Virus record (IMG/VR): IMGVR_UViG_3300020233_000057
Span: 1-64,000 of that record
Reading direction: 5' to 3' (one strand)
From: a virus
Length of the DNA stretch: 64,000 nt
Both the position numbers and the translations under genes were made by a program. This document shows positions 48,196 through 55,998 of this stretch, in pieces (the stretch's first letter is position 1; the number at the start of each line of letters is the position of its first letter). Below the pieces are notes generated by a model. The model did not search any database. It was given only the letters and a program-made list of their open reading frames with translations, and was not told the DNA's origin.

Positions 48196-49269
48196 ATGAG
48201 CATGACCGAAACACCCACTACAACCGTCGTGGACGCCGCGACGCTGCGGGACGCGGCGACGATCTGTTGCCGCGTCGCCAACAACGACGCGAGTATCACG
48301 ACGCGCCACGTCTGCTTTGACGGGACCAAGCTCGCCGCGACGGACCTGGCAACAACAGTCGTCATCCTGTTGGGTGCCGAGCCGTGCCCGGCGATGGTTC
48401 TGCCAGCCAAGTTGCTTCGCGACGCGGCGAAAGGTGCGAAGCCGACCAAGCGTGCACCGCAGACAGTCGCGCTCAGCGCGTCTGGTCTGGAGGATGCGAC
48501 GATCGTCGGCCGCAACGGGGTTGTGACGATGCGCACACTCCCAGCGTCCGACTGGCCGCTCCTGAGTGAAGCGGCCGAATATGAGCCGGTGCCACTCAGC
48601 GTATTGGATGCCATGGGCAACGTGGCGTGGGCCGTCTCGACTGACAAGTCGCGACCCATCCTCTGCACAGTAGCGTGGACCGGTTCGGTGGTTGCCGCCA
48701 ACGACAGTTTCCGCTGCCACAGTGTCGACATTGACCACACGGCCGAGACTGAGATGATGGTGCCCGCCGCGGCACTCAAGCTGCTCGGCCAGTGTGCCGC
48801 CAAGTTCGGTGAGCCGTTGCACGCACACCGCGACGACACACATCTCACAGTGAACGCGAAGCGTTGGACTGTGACTGTTCGCCTCACCGAAGGCAGCTAT
48901 CCGAACTTCCAAGGCATCTACGCCACCGCGTTGGGTCTGCTCGACACTGAGCCGGTAACGTCTGTCACGTTCCCGGAGGGTTCCGCTACGTGGTTGCGGG
49001 ACTCTGCGAAGCAGGTCGGGAAGGCCGTACCGGTACGGATCGTCCAATATGGCGACGTGTGGCGCATGACGCTGAGCGAAGCCGATGGACCCACCCTCAC
49101 CGGCCCCGCGGTGCAGGTTACGGGTGCCGACGATCCAGGTGCATTCAACCCCAGGTTCCTCGCCGACATGTTGGACCATGACGGCCCGACGATTGTGGGA
49201 ACCGGTGCGCTCAAGCCTTGGTTCGGCACGGACCGCGAGGTTTTGCTCATGACGTGTCGTGTCGCCTAG
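48196..49269 (+). CDS. dnaN: DNA polymerase III sliding clamp (beta subunit)-like
   Basis: 357 residues from ATG 48196 (SD AGGAAGAG). AVSTDKSRPILCTVAWTGSVVAANDSFRCHSVDI, MMVPAAALKLLGQCA, TVTVRLTEGSYPNFQGIY and LADMLDHDG are DnaN signatures (the clamp residues KYPD are SYPN here). Length matches three-domain clamps. It would tether the phage or host replicase. The cotranscribed paralogue pair may modulate it. Confidence 0.85.
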   Translation: MSMTETPTTTVVDAATLRDAATICCRVANNDASITTRHVCFDGTKLAATDLATTVVILLGAEPCPAMVLPAKLLRDAAKGAKPTKRAPQTVALSASGLEDATIVGRNGVVTMRTLPASDWPLLSEAAEYEPVPLSVLDAMGNVAWAVSTDKSRPILCTVAWTGSVVAANDSFRCHSVDIDHTAETEMMVPAAALKLLGQCAAKFGEPLHAHRDDTHLTVNAKRWTVTVRLTEGSYPNFQGIYATALGLLDTEPVTSVTFPEGSATWLRDSAKQVGKAVPVRIVQYGDVWRMTLSEADGPTLTGPAVQVTGADDPGAFNPRFLADMLDHDGPTIVGTGALKPWFGTDREVLLMTCRVA

Positions 49270-49314
49270 CCCGACAGCACTAGACAGGTCAGCGCGGTTA
49301 GATAAACTTCCCAC

Positions 49315-49342
49315 TTGACATGTCACCCCCAAGGGGTATAAT
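49315..49342 (+). promoter_or_regulatory. Type A promoter with consensus boxes
   Basis: TTGACA (49315-49320), 16-bp spacer TGTCACCCCCAAGGGG, TATAAT (49337-49342), leader TTTGTCAGGTAG. Confidence 0.9.
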
Positions 49343-49379
49343 GGCATTTGTCAGGTAGAACCAACCAAAGGAGAACCAC

Positions 49380-49628
49380 ATGAGACCACTTATCCCCGGC
49401 AACCTGCCCCGTGTGGGGCAGCGCATCATCCTTTCCGGCGCCCACATCAGCGGTGGTGTCGGCACAGGAGTGGATGACCCTGACGATCCTGACGAGCCTG
49501 TCGGGGTCGTGTGCACCTACCACGGGCTCACGAACGGTCACGCCACCTTCAGCGGCAACACTGCTGACCTCACCTTTCTCGGCTACAGCCCTGAGGACGG
49601 ACGCTCCTGGGCGCCGCTGCCACGATGA
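49380..49628 (+). CDS. Hypothetical protein
   Basis: 82 residues, SD AAAGGAG. PLIPGNLPRVGQRIILSGAHISGGVGTG and GLTNGHATFSGNTADLTFLGY look like a small beta barrel. Under the strongest promoter of the window. Function unknown. Confidence 0.7.
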   Translation: MRPLIPGNLPRVGQRIILSGAHISGGVGTGVDDPDDPDEPVGVVCTYHGLTNGHATFSGNTADLTFLGYSPEDGRSWAPLPR

Positions 49629-49632
49629 GCGG

Positions 49633-49670
49633 GGGGACGGTAGATAGCCTCCGGGTGATCTACCGTCCCC
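49633..49670 (+). terminator. 13-bp hairpin terminator
   Basis: GGGGACGGTAGAT and ATCTACCGTCCCC around a 12-base loop, followed by ACTGGA at 49674. No U-run, as in other units here. Confidence 0.8.
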
Positions 49671-49695
49671 ATGACTGGATCAAGGTTCGTGTTGT

Positions 49696-49836
49696 CTAGC
49701 CGAGAGCCCATTCCCATGCTTGCCTGAGCCCCCACACCAGTGGGGCCAGCAACAGCAGTGCGACGGCCAGAGTTACGGTAAACGCAGTGATTTGTCCGAG
49801 TCGTCCTGCCCATCCGTTTGTGGGGACATGTTTCAT
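49696..49836 (-). CDS. Small membrane protein
   Basis: 46 residues from ATG 49836. One membrane helix (ITAFTVTLAVALLLLAPLVWGL). Last gene of the replication initiator unit. Confidence 0.6.
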   Translation of the reverse strand: MKHVPTNGWAGRLGQITAFTVTLAVALLLLAPLVWGLRQAWEWALG

Positions 49837-49843
49837 GTCTGGG

Positions 49844-50089
49844 TTACTTTTCTGTGGGTGTACCGGAAACTCTTTCGTTGGTCTCCATATCGGACGTTTC
49901 TGGTGTTGGTTTTCGTGCATTGGCGAATGCCTTCCTGAGGGGGGCGAATGCAGTCTCTATCTGCTCTGGCGTCATCACGGGGGGCATGACACGTTCGGGT
50001 GGAGGGGGTTGTCCGTGACCTGTCCGGTGTTGCTTTTTCTTTCGTCGTGCACGTTTGCTGCGCCGGTTTTTCCTACTCGGGTTACCCAC
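49844..50089 (-). CDS. Basic/Pro-rich protein
   Basis: 81 residues from GTG 50089, overlapping the initiator stop. SRKNRRSKRARRKKKQHRTG then a Pro-rich and helical tail (MTPEQIETAFAPLRKAF). Possibly a DNA-binding accessory of the initiator. Confidence 0.6.
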   Translation of the reverse strand: MGNPSRKNRRSKRARRKKKQHRTGHGQPPPPERVMPPVMTPEQIETAFAPLRKAFANARKPTPETSDMETNERVSGTPTEK

Positions 50090-51056
50090 TTGTCCCTGAC
50101 CTCACCATCCACGCTTCGCTGATTGACCCCTGTGTTGCGCCCTTAGCCCTTGCCTGGTGTTCTCTGTTAGCCCACACCCGAAGCTTCTCCCAATGGCGTC
50201 TGAGGGCCATAGGGGACTTGATTTGGTCTGCCCAACGGAACCGGTCCCCTTCGGTCCCGTAAGTGTAAACATACCCGATCATCATTTCCACCCGCTCGCG
50301 GTCAATAGGTTTAGGGTCAGCCCACTCTGTAGCCCCACGCCGCAACAGCAGGTCCATGGGCCGCACCCATTGGGTGTCGGTCACCTTAGGGGTGAACCCA
50401 TGTTCACTTTCAATCGCGCGCGCCAGCATGTCACACATTTCGCGCGCGCGCCCAGATTTATCAAACCTGTCCACACAGTCATCGCGGTCAACGCTTGATC
50501 CAGTCTCAGCGCTTCCTGATTCTAAAACTTGTTCCAGTCCGTCATCATCAAAGACGCGCGGCTCCGAAGGAGTCGCAGGAGGCGGAGCCGACGTATTGGT
50601 TGGGTTACTGTTGGGTTCTCTTGGGTTATGTGTAGCGTGGTGCGACACCCCCTGTAGCGTGGTGCTACACCCCCTGTCGTGTGGTGCTACACCTAGGCAC
50701 GGGGTACTATTGGGGGGGGTGTAGCGTGGTGCGACACCTACCCGTGGGGTAGTATCTGTGGATGGGGACCACGCCTTTGGGGTATCATCAGGCATCAAAA
50801 GCCGGTACCTGTTGGCATGCCCTGCACGACTGTTGTCTTCCATCAAAAGCAGGAGACCATCATCTATAGCCTGCTTGATGAACCTGTTGACCCCCGAGCG
50901 TGACACCCGCGCCTTGTCCGCGATCCACTGCTGTCTTGCCCATATCTCGTATTCGTGTAGATCATTGGCCGAGTCTGCTGTAGCGAGGTGTACTGCGAAG
51001 TTCACTCCGTCATACGGGGAGTGTTTGTAGACCCAGCCGACCGCTTCAGCGCTCAT
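50082..51056 (-). CDS. Replication initiation protein with internal iterons
   Basis: 324 residues. N-terminal winged helix (WARQQWIADKARVSRSGVNRFIKQAIDDGLLLL), as in phage O/DnaD-type initiators. A low-complexity linker (GVAPRYTPPNS, GVAPHDRGC, LQGVSHHAT) is encoded by the iterons at 50631-50751. C-terminal domain: MCDMLARAIESEHGF, WVRPMDLLLRRGATEW, VYTYGTEGDRFRWADQIKSPMALRRHWEKL. Role: bind the iterons and load replication proteins. Confidence 0.75.
   Translation of the reverse strand: MSAEAVGWVYKHSPYDGVNFAVHLATADSANDLHEYEIWARQQWIADKARVSRSGVNRFIKQAIDDGLLLLMEDNSRAGHANRYRLLMPDDTPKAWSPSTDTTPRVGVAPRYTPPNSTPCLGVAPHDRGCSTTLQGVSHHATHNPREPNSNPTNTSAPPPATPSEPRVFDDDGLEQVLESGSAETGSSVDRDDCVDRFDKSGRAREMCDMLARAIESEHGFTPKVTDTQWVRPMDLLLRRGATEWADPKPIDRERVEMMIGYVYTYGTEGDRFRWADQIKSPMALRRHWEKLRVWANREHQARAKGATQGSISEAWMVRSGTSG
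50631..50751. repeat. Palindromic iterons, candidate replication origin
   Basis: Four copies of TGTAGCGTGGTGCTACACC at 50631, 50653, 50675 and 50720 (copies 1 and 4 have GCGAC, copy 3 TGTCGT), spaced 22, 22 and 45 bp, about two and four helix turns. Copy 2 is a perfect palindrome with a 5-base centre. CTACC...GGTAG at 50737-50751 is a related palindrome. Position inside the initiator gene recalls lambda ori in gene O. Confidence 0.75.
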
Positions 51057-51225
51057 GGCGTGATATCTTTTGCACAGCTAGCGTACCTTGTGTTAGCATG
51101 TGTATGCATCGTTTGTCCTTCTACAGGCTTCGTTGAGTGGGTGCATTGGGTTGGTCCTTTATGCCCTACAGGTGTGATAGTTATTGATCCCCATGCTGTA
51201 ACGAGAGTGGGGGTTGGAGACACGA

Positions 51226-51270
51226 GAACCCGCCTACCGGAGAGCCACTCCAGGGCGGGTTCTTGCTTTC
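51226..51270 (+). terminator. Hairpin terminator
   Basis: GAACCCGCC with GGCGGGTTC, then TTGCTTTC. Same arms as the hairpin at 36060. Confidence 0.7.
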
Positions 51271-51383
51271 CCAGTCAGACCCCATGGGCTCATAGGACCC
51301 TGATCTGTTTTCATCCTACACCTCTGGGGGTAGCCGTCAAGGACCTGTAGATAGATGTCACCCCCGTGTGCTAGGGTGCTGCC

Positions 51384-51455
51384 ATAGCACACGAACCCCC
51401 CTTCGTGTTGCGACGAGGTCCCCGGTCTGTCGTGCCCGGGGGCCTTCGTCATTTT
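51384..51455 (+). ncRNA. Candidate short RNA
   Basis: Follows GATGTCACCCCCGTGTGC and TAGGGT. Hairpin CACGAA/TTCGTG (51390-51408), then GACGAGGTCCCCGG with CCGGGGGCCTTCGTC and ATTTT, a good terminator. No ORF. The -35 is poor. Confidence 0.35.
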
Positions 51456-51518
51456 AGAGACGAATGCTGCGCCACCCGCATAGAGACTTCCCCCTACCCC
51501 AAACGCTCTATCCCCTAT

Positions 51519-51594
51519 CAGACGCGTTATCCCCTATCAGACGCGTTGCTCTATATCAGACGCGTTGCCCTATATCAAAGACATCCAACAGATA
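51519..51594. repeat. 19-bp repeat array
   Basis: Units CAGACGCG, CAGACGCG, CAGACGCG, CAAAGACA at 51519, 51538, 51557 and 51576, exactly 19 bp apart, each preceded by CTAT or TATAT. TCCAGT follows at 51626. Confidence 0.85.
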
Positions 51595-51686
51595 TACACA
51601 AAATCGGCAAAACCGGCGGATGTGTTCCAGTAGCGGCGGCAAAGGGATGTGAGCGGGGCCGGGGGTTCATGCCCCGACCCCGATGG

Positions 51687-51944
51687 TCACATCCAAGGGT
51701 ACCGTTTGATGTTCTTGGATGCGGAAGCGGAGATGCCCCACCTGTCGATTGGGTCCATCCGGAGAGCCCGGAGGGAGGCCGTTACGTCTGCACCGCACCT
51801 TGCTGATGCCATCACGATTTCGTCGTAACGGATGTCTGTGCCGGTCGTTGTCCCGAGGTGCGCCATCTGGCAGTACGCGTCTACCAGGGACTCCTGCACT
51901 TGGGCAAGTCGAGCGATGCATAGGATTGTTGAGAGGGTCTGCAT
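51687..51944 (-). CDS. Hypothetical helical protein
   Basis: 85 residues, SD AAGGAG. TLSTILCIARLAQVQESLVDAYCQMAHLG and IVMASARCGADVTASLRAL. Its leader on the minus strand reads GCTGTCAGCAACAAC. Function unknown. Confidence 0.7.
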   Translation of the reverse strand: MQTLSTILCIARLAQVQESLVDAYCQMAHLGTTTGTDIRYDEIVMASARCGADVTASLRALRMDPIDRWGISASASKNIKRYPWM

Positions 51945-52187
51945 AGGTCATCTCCTTCTGTGGGGTTGTTGCTGACAGCAAAAGTAAACCACATGCTCGC
52001 GCGGCAGTCAAGGGGTTTCTCAAAATTCTCCACCCAACACAACCCCCACAGCCCAAACAACCATAAAGGTTATCCAGTCCCGGTGGGTTGGCATCCAGTC
52101 ACGATGGTTCTGCCTGCACCATGGTTCCCCGAGCGTGTAGGTGGAGTGTCGACATATTCTGTTGTTGGAAGATTCTAAAGATCCCCC

Positions 52188-52216
52188 TTGACGGCCGCGC
52201 GATAGTGTGAGACGCT
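52188..52216 (+). promoter_or_regulatory. Type B promoter
   Basis: TTGACG (52188-52193), 17-bp spacer with GCGCGATAGTGTGA, GACGCT (52211-52216), leader TTATCAGCAAG. Confidence 0.75.
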
Positions 52217-52251
52217 TCCCTTATCAGCAAGTCACTAGAGGAGGTGAACGC

Positions 52252-52632
52252 ATGAGTAACCCTACATGTGAAGATCGGGTAGCAGGTCACTTGGCCAGCA
52301 GAATCCGGGACCTTGAGCAGATGCAAGAGGCCCTAGGGGAAGATGGCGGCGTCATCGAGGGGGAAGAGGTGACCTCCGATGAGGTGCTCGACATGATCGA
52401 GGACTACGCCTTAGCAGTTGATCTCCGATCCACCTTGATCGTCACCATCAGCACGGGTGGCCCCGGCGATCAGCTAGAGATCGAAGTCATCAACGACGGG
52501 CACGGGTGGGAGCTGGCCGACACCAGCGCCATCTACCGATTCCTGGATTGGGGGGACGGGGCAACACGTCGAACCAACGACGATGCAGTCATGGACTATC
52601 TACAGTCCATGGTGGGACGCCTCCCGTTCTAG
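52252..52632 (+). CDS. MSNPTC-family hypothetical protein 1
   Basis: 126 residues, SD GAGGTG. NPTCEDRVAGHLASRIRDLEQMQ, GGVIEGEEVTSDEVLDMIEDYALAVD, TGGPGDQLEIEV and WELADTSAIYRFLDWGDGA. Paralogue at 56633. Acidic; function unknown. Confidence 0.75.
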   Translation: MSNPTCEDRVAGHLASRIRDLEQMQEALGEDGGVIEGEEVTSDEVLDMIEDYALAVDLRSTLIVTISTGGPGDQLEIEVINDGHGWELADTSAIYRFLDWGDGATRRTNDDAVMDYLQSMVGRLPF

Positions 52633-52655
52633 CCTCCCCCACGGTCACATCAGAC

Positions 52656-52690
52656 GGAGCCCTGGCCTGTATGGGTCAGGGCTCCTTTAC
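52656..52690 (+). terminator. Rho-independent terminator
   Basis: GGAGCCCTG and CAGGGCTCC, then TTTAC; followed by ACTGGA at 52704. Confidence 0.85.
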
Positions 52691-52746
52691 GTCAAGACGT
52701 TTCACTGGATGCCATAGTGGGGGCTGTGGGGTTGGGGGGTTGGGGC

Positions 52747-52775
52747 TTGACATGTTCGCGCGGGCGTGGGATGAT
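52747..52775 (+). promoter_or_regulatory. Type B promoter
   Basis: TTGACA (52747-52752), 17-bp spacer with TCGCGCGGG, GATGAT (52770-52775), leader GTGTCAGATAGTC. Confidence 0.7.
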
Positions 52776-52811
52776 GTGAGTGTCAGATAGTCAACTACAG
52801 GAGGGGTAATC

Positions 52812-53039
52812 ATGAGCATGTTTCCCGGTGCAGGTGCAGTGGTGTACCGCAACGAGGCGGGCGAGCCGCTCGGGTGGGACTACCCTAGCGAACCCGATCC
52901 ATCGGACTCTTATGATCCCTATGGGGACTATGGGCGTTTGAACCGTGTCCCAGAGGAATGCGGTATGTGCGGGGAGTACGATGACGTTGTGCTCGACCCC
53001 CGTACGGGGCTGTGTCCGCGTTGCGCTACCGACGTGTGA
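52812..53039 (+). CDS. Zinc-ribbon hypothetical protein
   Basis: 75 residues, SD AGGAGG. Tyr/Pro/Asp-rich first half, then CGMCGEYDDVVLDPRTGLCPRC, a zinc ribbon. Function unknown. Confidence 0.7.
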   Translation: MSMFPGAGAVVYRNEAGEPLGWDYPSEPDPSDSYDPYGDYGRLNRVPEECGMCGEYDDVVLDPRTGLCPRCATDV

Positions 53040-53089
53040 CCTGGCGGTGAGTCCGTATGGGTTATTCCCCATAGGGTAGCGGCATGGTT

Positions 53090-53158
53090 TAGATACAACG
53101 ATCCCGATTAGATACAGGACTCTCTATTAGAAACAGATGTATCTATATGTATCAAAGA
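53090..53158. repeat. 19-bp repeat array
   Basis: TAGATA, TAGATA and TAGAAA at 53090, 53109 and 53128 (19 bp apart); a fourth, CAAAGA at 53153, is out of phase. TCCAGT follows at 53188. Intergenic 53040-53240 holds nothing else. Confidence 0.75.
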
Positions 53159-53240
53159 GCATTCAGCCCATATCTGGCCTGTCGGTGTCCAGTAGGGGCG
53201 AACGTGTGTTCGGTGCTGCCCATAGGGGTGGGGGGTACCC

Positions 53241-53459
53241 CTATAGGCATCCCCATTCTTGGATGATGCAGCCTGAACCATCGGCTGGTACGCTCCCGGT
53301 TGGACTGTTACAGTAGACGCTGCCATCCTCGTATAGGGTGCACGGCGGCGTATCCGTCACTTCTGCATGGTCTATGTGTATGGTCACGGTGTACGCCCAT
53401 ATGAGTACGGTCGCCACCACCGTTATGGCGACGACGTATAGCGCTTCCCAACGATTCAT
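53241..53459 (-). CDS. Membrane-anchored CTLYEDGS/CIIQEWGCL protein 1
   Basis: 72 residues from ATG 53459. Residues 5-25 form one membrane helix (ALYVVAITVVATVLIWAYTV); the outer part has PPCTLYEDGSVYCNS and GSGCIIQEWGCL with four cysteines, probably two disulfides. Paralogue at 57683. Could act at the host envelope. Confidence 0.7.
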   Translation of the reverse strand: MNRWEALYVVAITVVATVLIWAYTVTIHIDHAEVTDTPPCTLYEDGSVYCNSPTGSVPADGSGCIIQEWGCL

Positions 53460-53593
53460 AGGTACCTCCGGCAATAGTTGTATCTGACACATCAAGTCTC
53501 GCGCGTCTCATCGCAGAAGTCAAGCCCAAATGTTTGACACTGGAACACCTGTTCGCTCGCGGTATCTATCTGTGTGCTTGGTAAACAAAACGC

Positions 53594-53622
53594 TTGACGG
53601 CCGCGCGATAGTGTGAGAGACT
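53594..53622 (+). promoter_or_regulatory. Type B promoter of ardA
   Basis: TTGACG (53594-53599), 17-bp spacer, GAGACT (53617-53622). Part of a block of about 90 bp repeated at 54890; this copy lacks the TCAGCAA leader. Confidence 0.8.
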
Positions 53623-53651
53623 TTCTTTGACATCTATCAGGAGGTTCAATA

Positions 53652-54248
53652 GTGAGCACCCTACAGACCACCATCAGCAATCCACGAGGGGTACCCGAAC
53701 CGGGCCACTCCCGGGGTTGCAGCATACCACGTATCTATGTCGCTAGTCTGAGCGACTACAACAACGGGGAGATGTACGGCGAGTGGCTTGACATTCCGGC
53801 AGACGTGGATGATCTGGCGGAGGACATAGAGTGCATGCTCAAGTTCTCCCCTCGCCCCGGTGCAGAAGAGTGGGCGATCCACGACTATGAGGGGTTCGCC
53901 TCTATCCGTATCGGAGAGCATGAGTCGCTAGCGACTATCGTGGCTCTCGCCGGGTGCCTCTCGGAGCATGACCCCGTGGCATTCTCAGCTTGGCACAGTA
54001 TGTGCGAAGACGAGGCAAACGACCCCGTGGAGTGGTCTGAGCTGTTCTGTGACGCCTACCGCGGCGAGTGGGACTCGTTGGGCGACTACACCTATGACAC
54101 CTACTGCGGGATGCATGGTACCCCCAGCGATACGGACATGCTCGCCCCTTACGTGGATTGGGAGCGCATGGGCCGCGAGTGGGAGATGGGCGGCGACATC
54201 TGGACTCACGTAGCCTCGGGCACCGTGTACGTGTTCTCGAACATGTAG
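53652..54248 (+). CDS. ardA: Antirestriction protein ArdA
   Basis: 198 residues from GTG 53652 (SD AGGAGG). PRIYVASLSDYNNGEMYGEWLDI, FSPRPGAEEWAIHDYEGFASIRIGEHESL, GEWDSLGDYTYD and a strongly acidic surface match ArdA, a DNA mimic that blocks type I restriction enzymes. Length is slightly above the usual 165-170 residues because of a 25-residue N-terminal extension. Confidence 0.9.
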   Translation: MSTLQTTISNPRGVPEPGHSRGCSIPRIYVASLSDYNNGEMYGEWLDIPADVDDLAEDIECMLKFSPRPGAEEWAIHDYEGFASIRIGEHESLATIVALAGCLSEHDPVAFSAWHSMCEDEANDPVEWSELFCDAYRGEWDSLGDYTYDTYCGMHGTPSDTDMLAPYVDWERMGREWEMGGDIWTHVASGTVYVFSNM

Positions 54249-54258
54249 CCCACATGGT

Positions 54259-54278
54259 GGGGATGGACCATCATCCCC
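54259..54278 (+). terminator. Hairpin after ardA
   Basis: GGGGATG and CATCCCC, six-base loop; ACTGGA follows at 54293. Confidence 0.65.
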
Positions 54279-54334
54279 ACCGGCCCTACAGGACTGGATG
54301 CCCGTTCGGGTTGGGGGGGAATTTGAGAAACCTC

Positions 54335-54363
54335 TTGACATGCTCGCGCGGACGTGGGAGACT
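54335..54363 (+). promoter_or_regulatory. Type B promoter
   Basis: TTGACA (54335-54340), 17-bp spacer with CTCGCGCGG, GAGACT (54358-54363), leader TTGTCAGCAACC. Confidence 0.8.
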
Positions 54364-54393
54364 TCCCTTGTCAGCAACCGAGAGGAGCACGAG

Positions 54394-54816
54394 ATGGTAG
54401 ACGTGATAGACGCTATAGGCGCCCTAGGGGCAGGTAAAGAGGAGCACCCCGAGGGGTACTCTCTAGACTTCGGCAACATCATGCTAGGGTCGCCGTACGT
54501 GACGAGCACGGGGTACCTTCCCGACAGGGAAACGGCGGAAGGGGTAGCGGCGCTTGTCATCCCCCTGCTAGACAGGATGGCACAGACGGCCCTACGCCAC
54601 AACCCGTCGCTGGGAGATTGCCGTACCCACCCGGAGGATGATACGGGCACGTGGTGCACCGTGGTATCTGCACAGAGCGACGAGGGCGGCGCCCCTGTCA
54701 CGGTGTACGACTACATGGGGGATGCATTCTTTGTCGCCGGGGTAGCTATGCCCTGGACCTTCTGTGACGGCGAGCGCGTCAAGTACGAGAAGGTGCGGCA
54801 GGCGCTAGCCGCATAA
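54394..54816 (+). CDS. Hypothetical protein
   Basis: 140 residues from ATG 54394 (SD AGAGGAG). LDFGNIMLGSPYVTSTGYLPDRETAEGVAALVIPLLDRM and an acidic C-terminal half (TVYDYMGDAFFVAGVAMPW). Function unknown; location next to ardA suggests host-defence evasion. Confidence 0.7.
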   Translation: MVDVIDAIGALGAGKEEHPEGYSLDFGNIMLGSPYVTSTGYLPDRETAEGVAALVIPLLDRMAQTALRHNPSLGDCRTHPEDDTGTWCTVVSAQSDEGGAPVTVYDYMGDAFFVAGVAMPWTFCDGERVKYEKVRQALAA

Positions 54817-54844
54817 CCCCCCGGGTACAGATCGCTGACCCCGC

Positions 54845-54873
54845 GGGCCGGAGACCCATCCACTCTCCGGCCC
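54845..54873 (+). terminator. 10-bp hairpin terminator
   Basis: GGGCCGGAGA and TCTCCGGCCC; ACTGGA follows at 54890. Confidence 0.8.
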
Positions 54874-54944
54874 GTGTCGGCGCCCCGGGACTGGAACACC
54901 TGTTCGCTCGCGGTATCTATCTGTGTGCTTGGTAAACAAAACGC

Positions 54945-54999
54945 TTGACGGCCGCGCGATAGTGTGAGAGACTTTCTTTGGTGTGAGAGACTTTCTTTG
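54945..54999 (+). promoter_or_regulatory. Type B promoter with duplicated -10 segment
   Basis: TTGACG (54945-54950), 17-bp spacer, GAGACT (54968-54973). A 19-bp segment containing the -10 (GTGTGAGAGACTTTCTTTG) is present twice in tandem from about 54963, then TCAGCAA. Confidence 0.8.
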
Positions 55000-55029
55000 T
55001 CAGCAAACATCTATCAGGAGGTGCGAGAC

Positions 55030-55287
55030 ATGAGCGATACGATGCAAGAGATAGCGGACCGCGAGATTCTCCGCTACGCGGTGCAGCGCGAGATTTTCTG
55101 CCCCGCTACAGGGAAGGTCTTGGACATCACCGATTCGGTGCTTCTCATGGGCGACGGTATCCGGCCCCGCGTTATCAGCGCCGAGATATGGGATGACATA
55201 GGTTCGGTTGCCCTAGAGGGGTGCGCTGATGCCGGTCTCACCCCTGAGGTGTATGATGGCCGCGTACTGTTCGAGGGTGCGCGATGA
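55030..55287 (+). CDS. Hypothetical protein, first of a five-gene unit
   Basis: 85 residues, SD AGGAGG. EIFCPATGKVLDITDSVLLMGDG resembles a small alpha/beta protein of phages. Coupled by ATGA to the next gene. Function unknown. Confidence 0.7.
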   Translation: MSDTMQEIADREILRYAVQREIFCPATGKVLDITDSVLLMGDGIRPRVISAEIWDDIGSVALEGCADAGLTPEVYDGRVLFEGAR

Positions 55288-55574
55288 TCGACCCGAACAA
55301 CGACGCCGACATGCTCACGCGTGAGTTCGAGGACGCCGCCCGGACCGTCGCGAACGGGGTATGTCTCATCTGTGAGGAAGCTCTCGACCCGACCGCTCCG
55401 AGGTGGGCTGGCGTGATAGACGCCGACGCCGCGGTGAGCATCGTCAAGTGCTACGGGCCGCCGTCAGTAGATGACCCGACGATCCACCAAGGATGCGCAG
55501 AATGGCGTGCACGTGAAGTGATTGAGTTCGAGGCTGAGCCGTGGGAATGGGAAGCCGAGGGGTGGTGGCGATGA
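55284..55574 (+). CDS. Zinc-finger-like hypothetical protein
   Basis: 96 residues. GVCLICEEALDPTAPRWAGV and HQGCAEWRAREV look like a C2HC zinc site. Very acidic Trp-rich end. Coupled by ATGA on both sides. Confidence 0.65.
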   Translation: MIDPNNDADMLTREFEDAARTVANGVCLICEEALDPTAPRWAGVIDADAAVSIVKCYGPPSVDDPTIHQGCAEWRAREVIEFEAEPWEWEAEGWWR

Positions 55575-55822
55575 CCGCCCTAAACAACGTTTACGTTCGC
55601 TGGACTTGCTACGGCCCCGTTACCGGGCGCTGCTGCATTTTGCATCGCACCATCGGGGCGGCCGTCAAGTGTTGTGCGCGGCATCATCGCTTTGTGCGTA
55701 GCGGCCACGGCCCTAATGCGTATTCGGATAGGTCCCCTGGCCCTGTACGGCCCGATGGTGGGGCGCTTAGCGATGACGCTACGGCTCATGCGTTTGACGC
55801 TATATATCGGGGCGCCTTGTGA
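55571..55822 (+). CDS. Hypothetical Cys/His-rich protein
   Basis: 83 residues from ATG 55571. TGRCCILHRTIGAAVKCCARHHRFV may bind metal; the rest is Gly/Pro-rich with a closing helix. Function unknown. Confidence 0.65.
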   Translation: MTALNNVYVRWTCYGPVTGRCCILHRTIGAAVKCCARHHRFVRSGHGPNAYSDRSPGPVRPDGGALSDDATAHAFDAIYRGAL

Positions 55823-55998
55823 GCGCGCGAGCTATGTGGCCGTATGAGCTGAAGCTAGAGGACGGCCGTACCGTCACGGTGAACGGTACTGACGGGATAC
55901 ACGCGGCGCACCGTGCCGCGGACATCTACCACCAAGGGGTTGTGGCGTGGCGGACCCCAGCGGTGCAACTACGGGTAGGCATGGGGGACGAACCATGA
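55819..55998 (+). CDS. Small hypothetical protein
   Basis: 59 residues from GTG 55819 overlapping the previous stop. YELKLEDGRTVTVNGTDGIHAAHRAADIYHQGVVAW has the look of a small alpha/beta domain. Function unknown. Confidence 0.65.
   Translation: MSARAMWPYELKLEDGRTVTVNGTDGIHAAHRAADIYHQGVVAWRTPAVQLRVGMGDEP

Larger units (their letters stand above)
51057..51686. other. Intergenic region with hairpins, repeat array and possible short RNA
   Basis: No gene recognised. Contains in order a terminator (51226), a type A spacer with TAGGGT (51372), two hairpins with a T-run (51389-51455), the 19-bp array (51519), TCCAGT (51626) and a GC hairpin (51655-51685) that would end the minus-strand gene at 51687. 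Confidence 0.7.

Noticed and set aside
48178-49347. 389-codon minus-strand ORF
   Set aside because: Antisense shadow of the sliding clamp gene, Arg/Val-rich composition, no SD.
49818-50262. Plus-strand ORFs with hydrophobic stretches
   Set aside because: Antisense to the initiator operon; no SD and no promoter on that strand.
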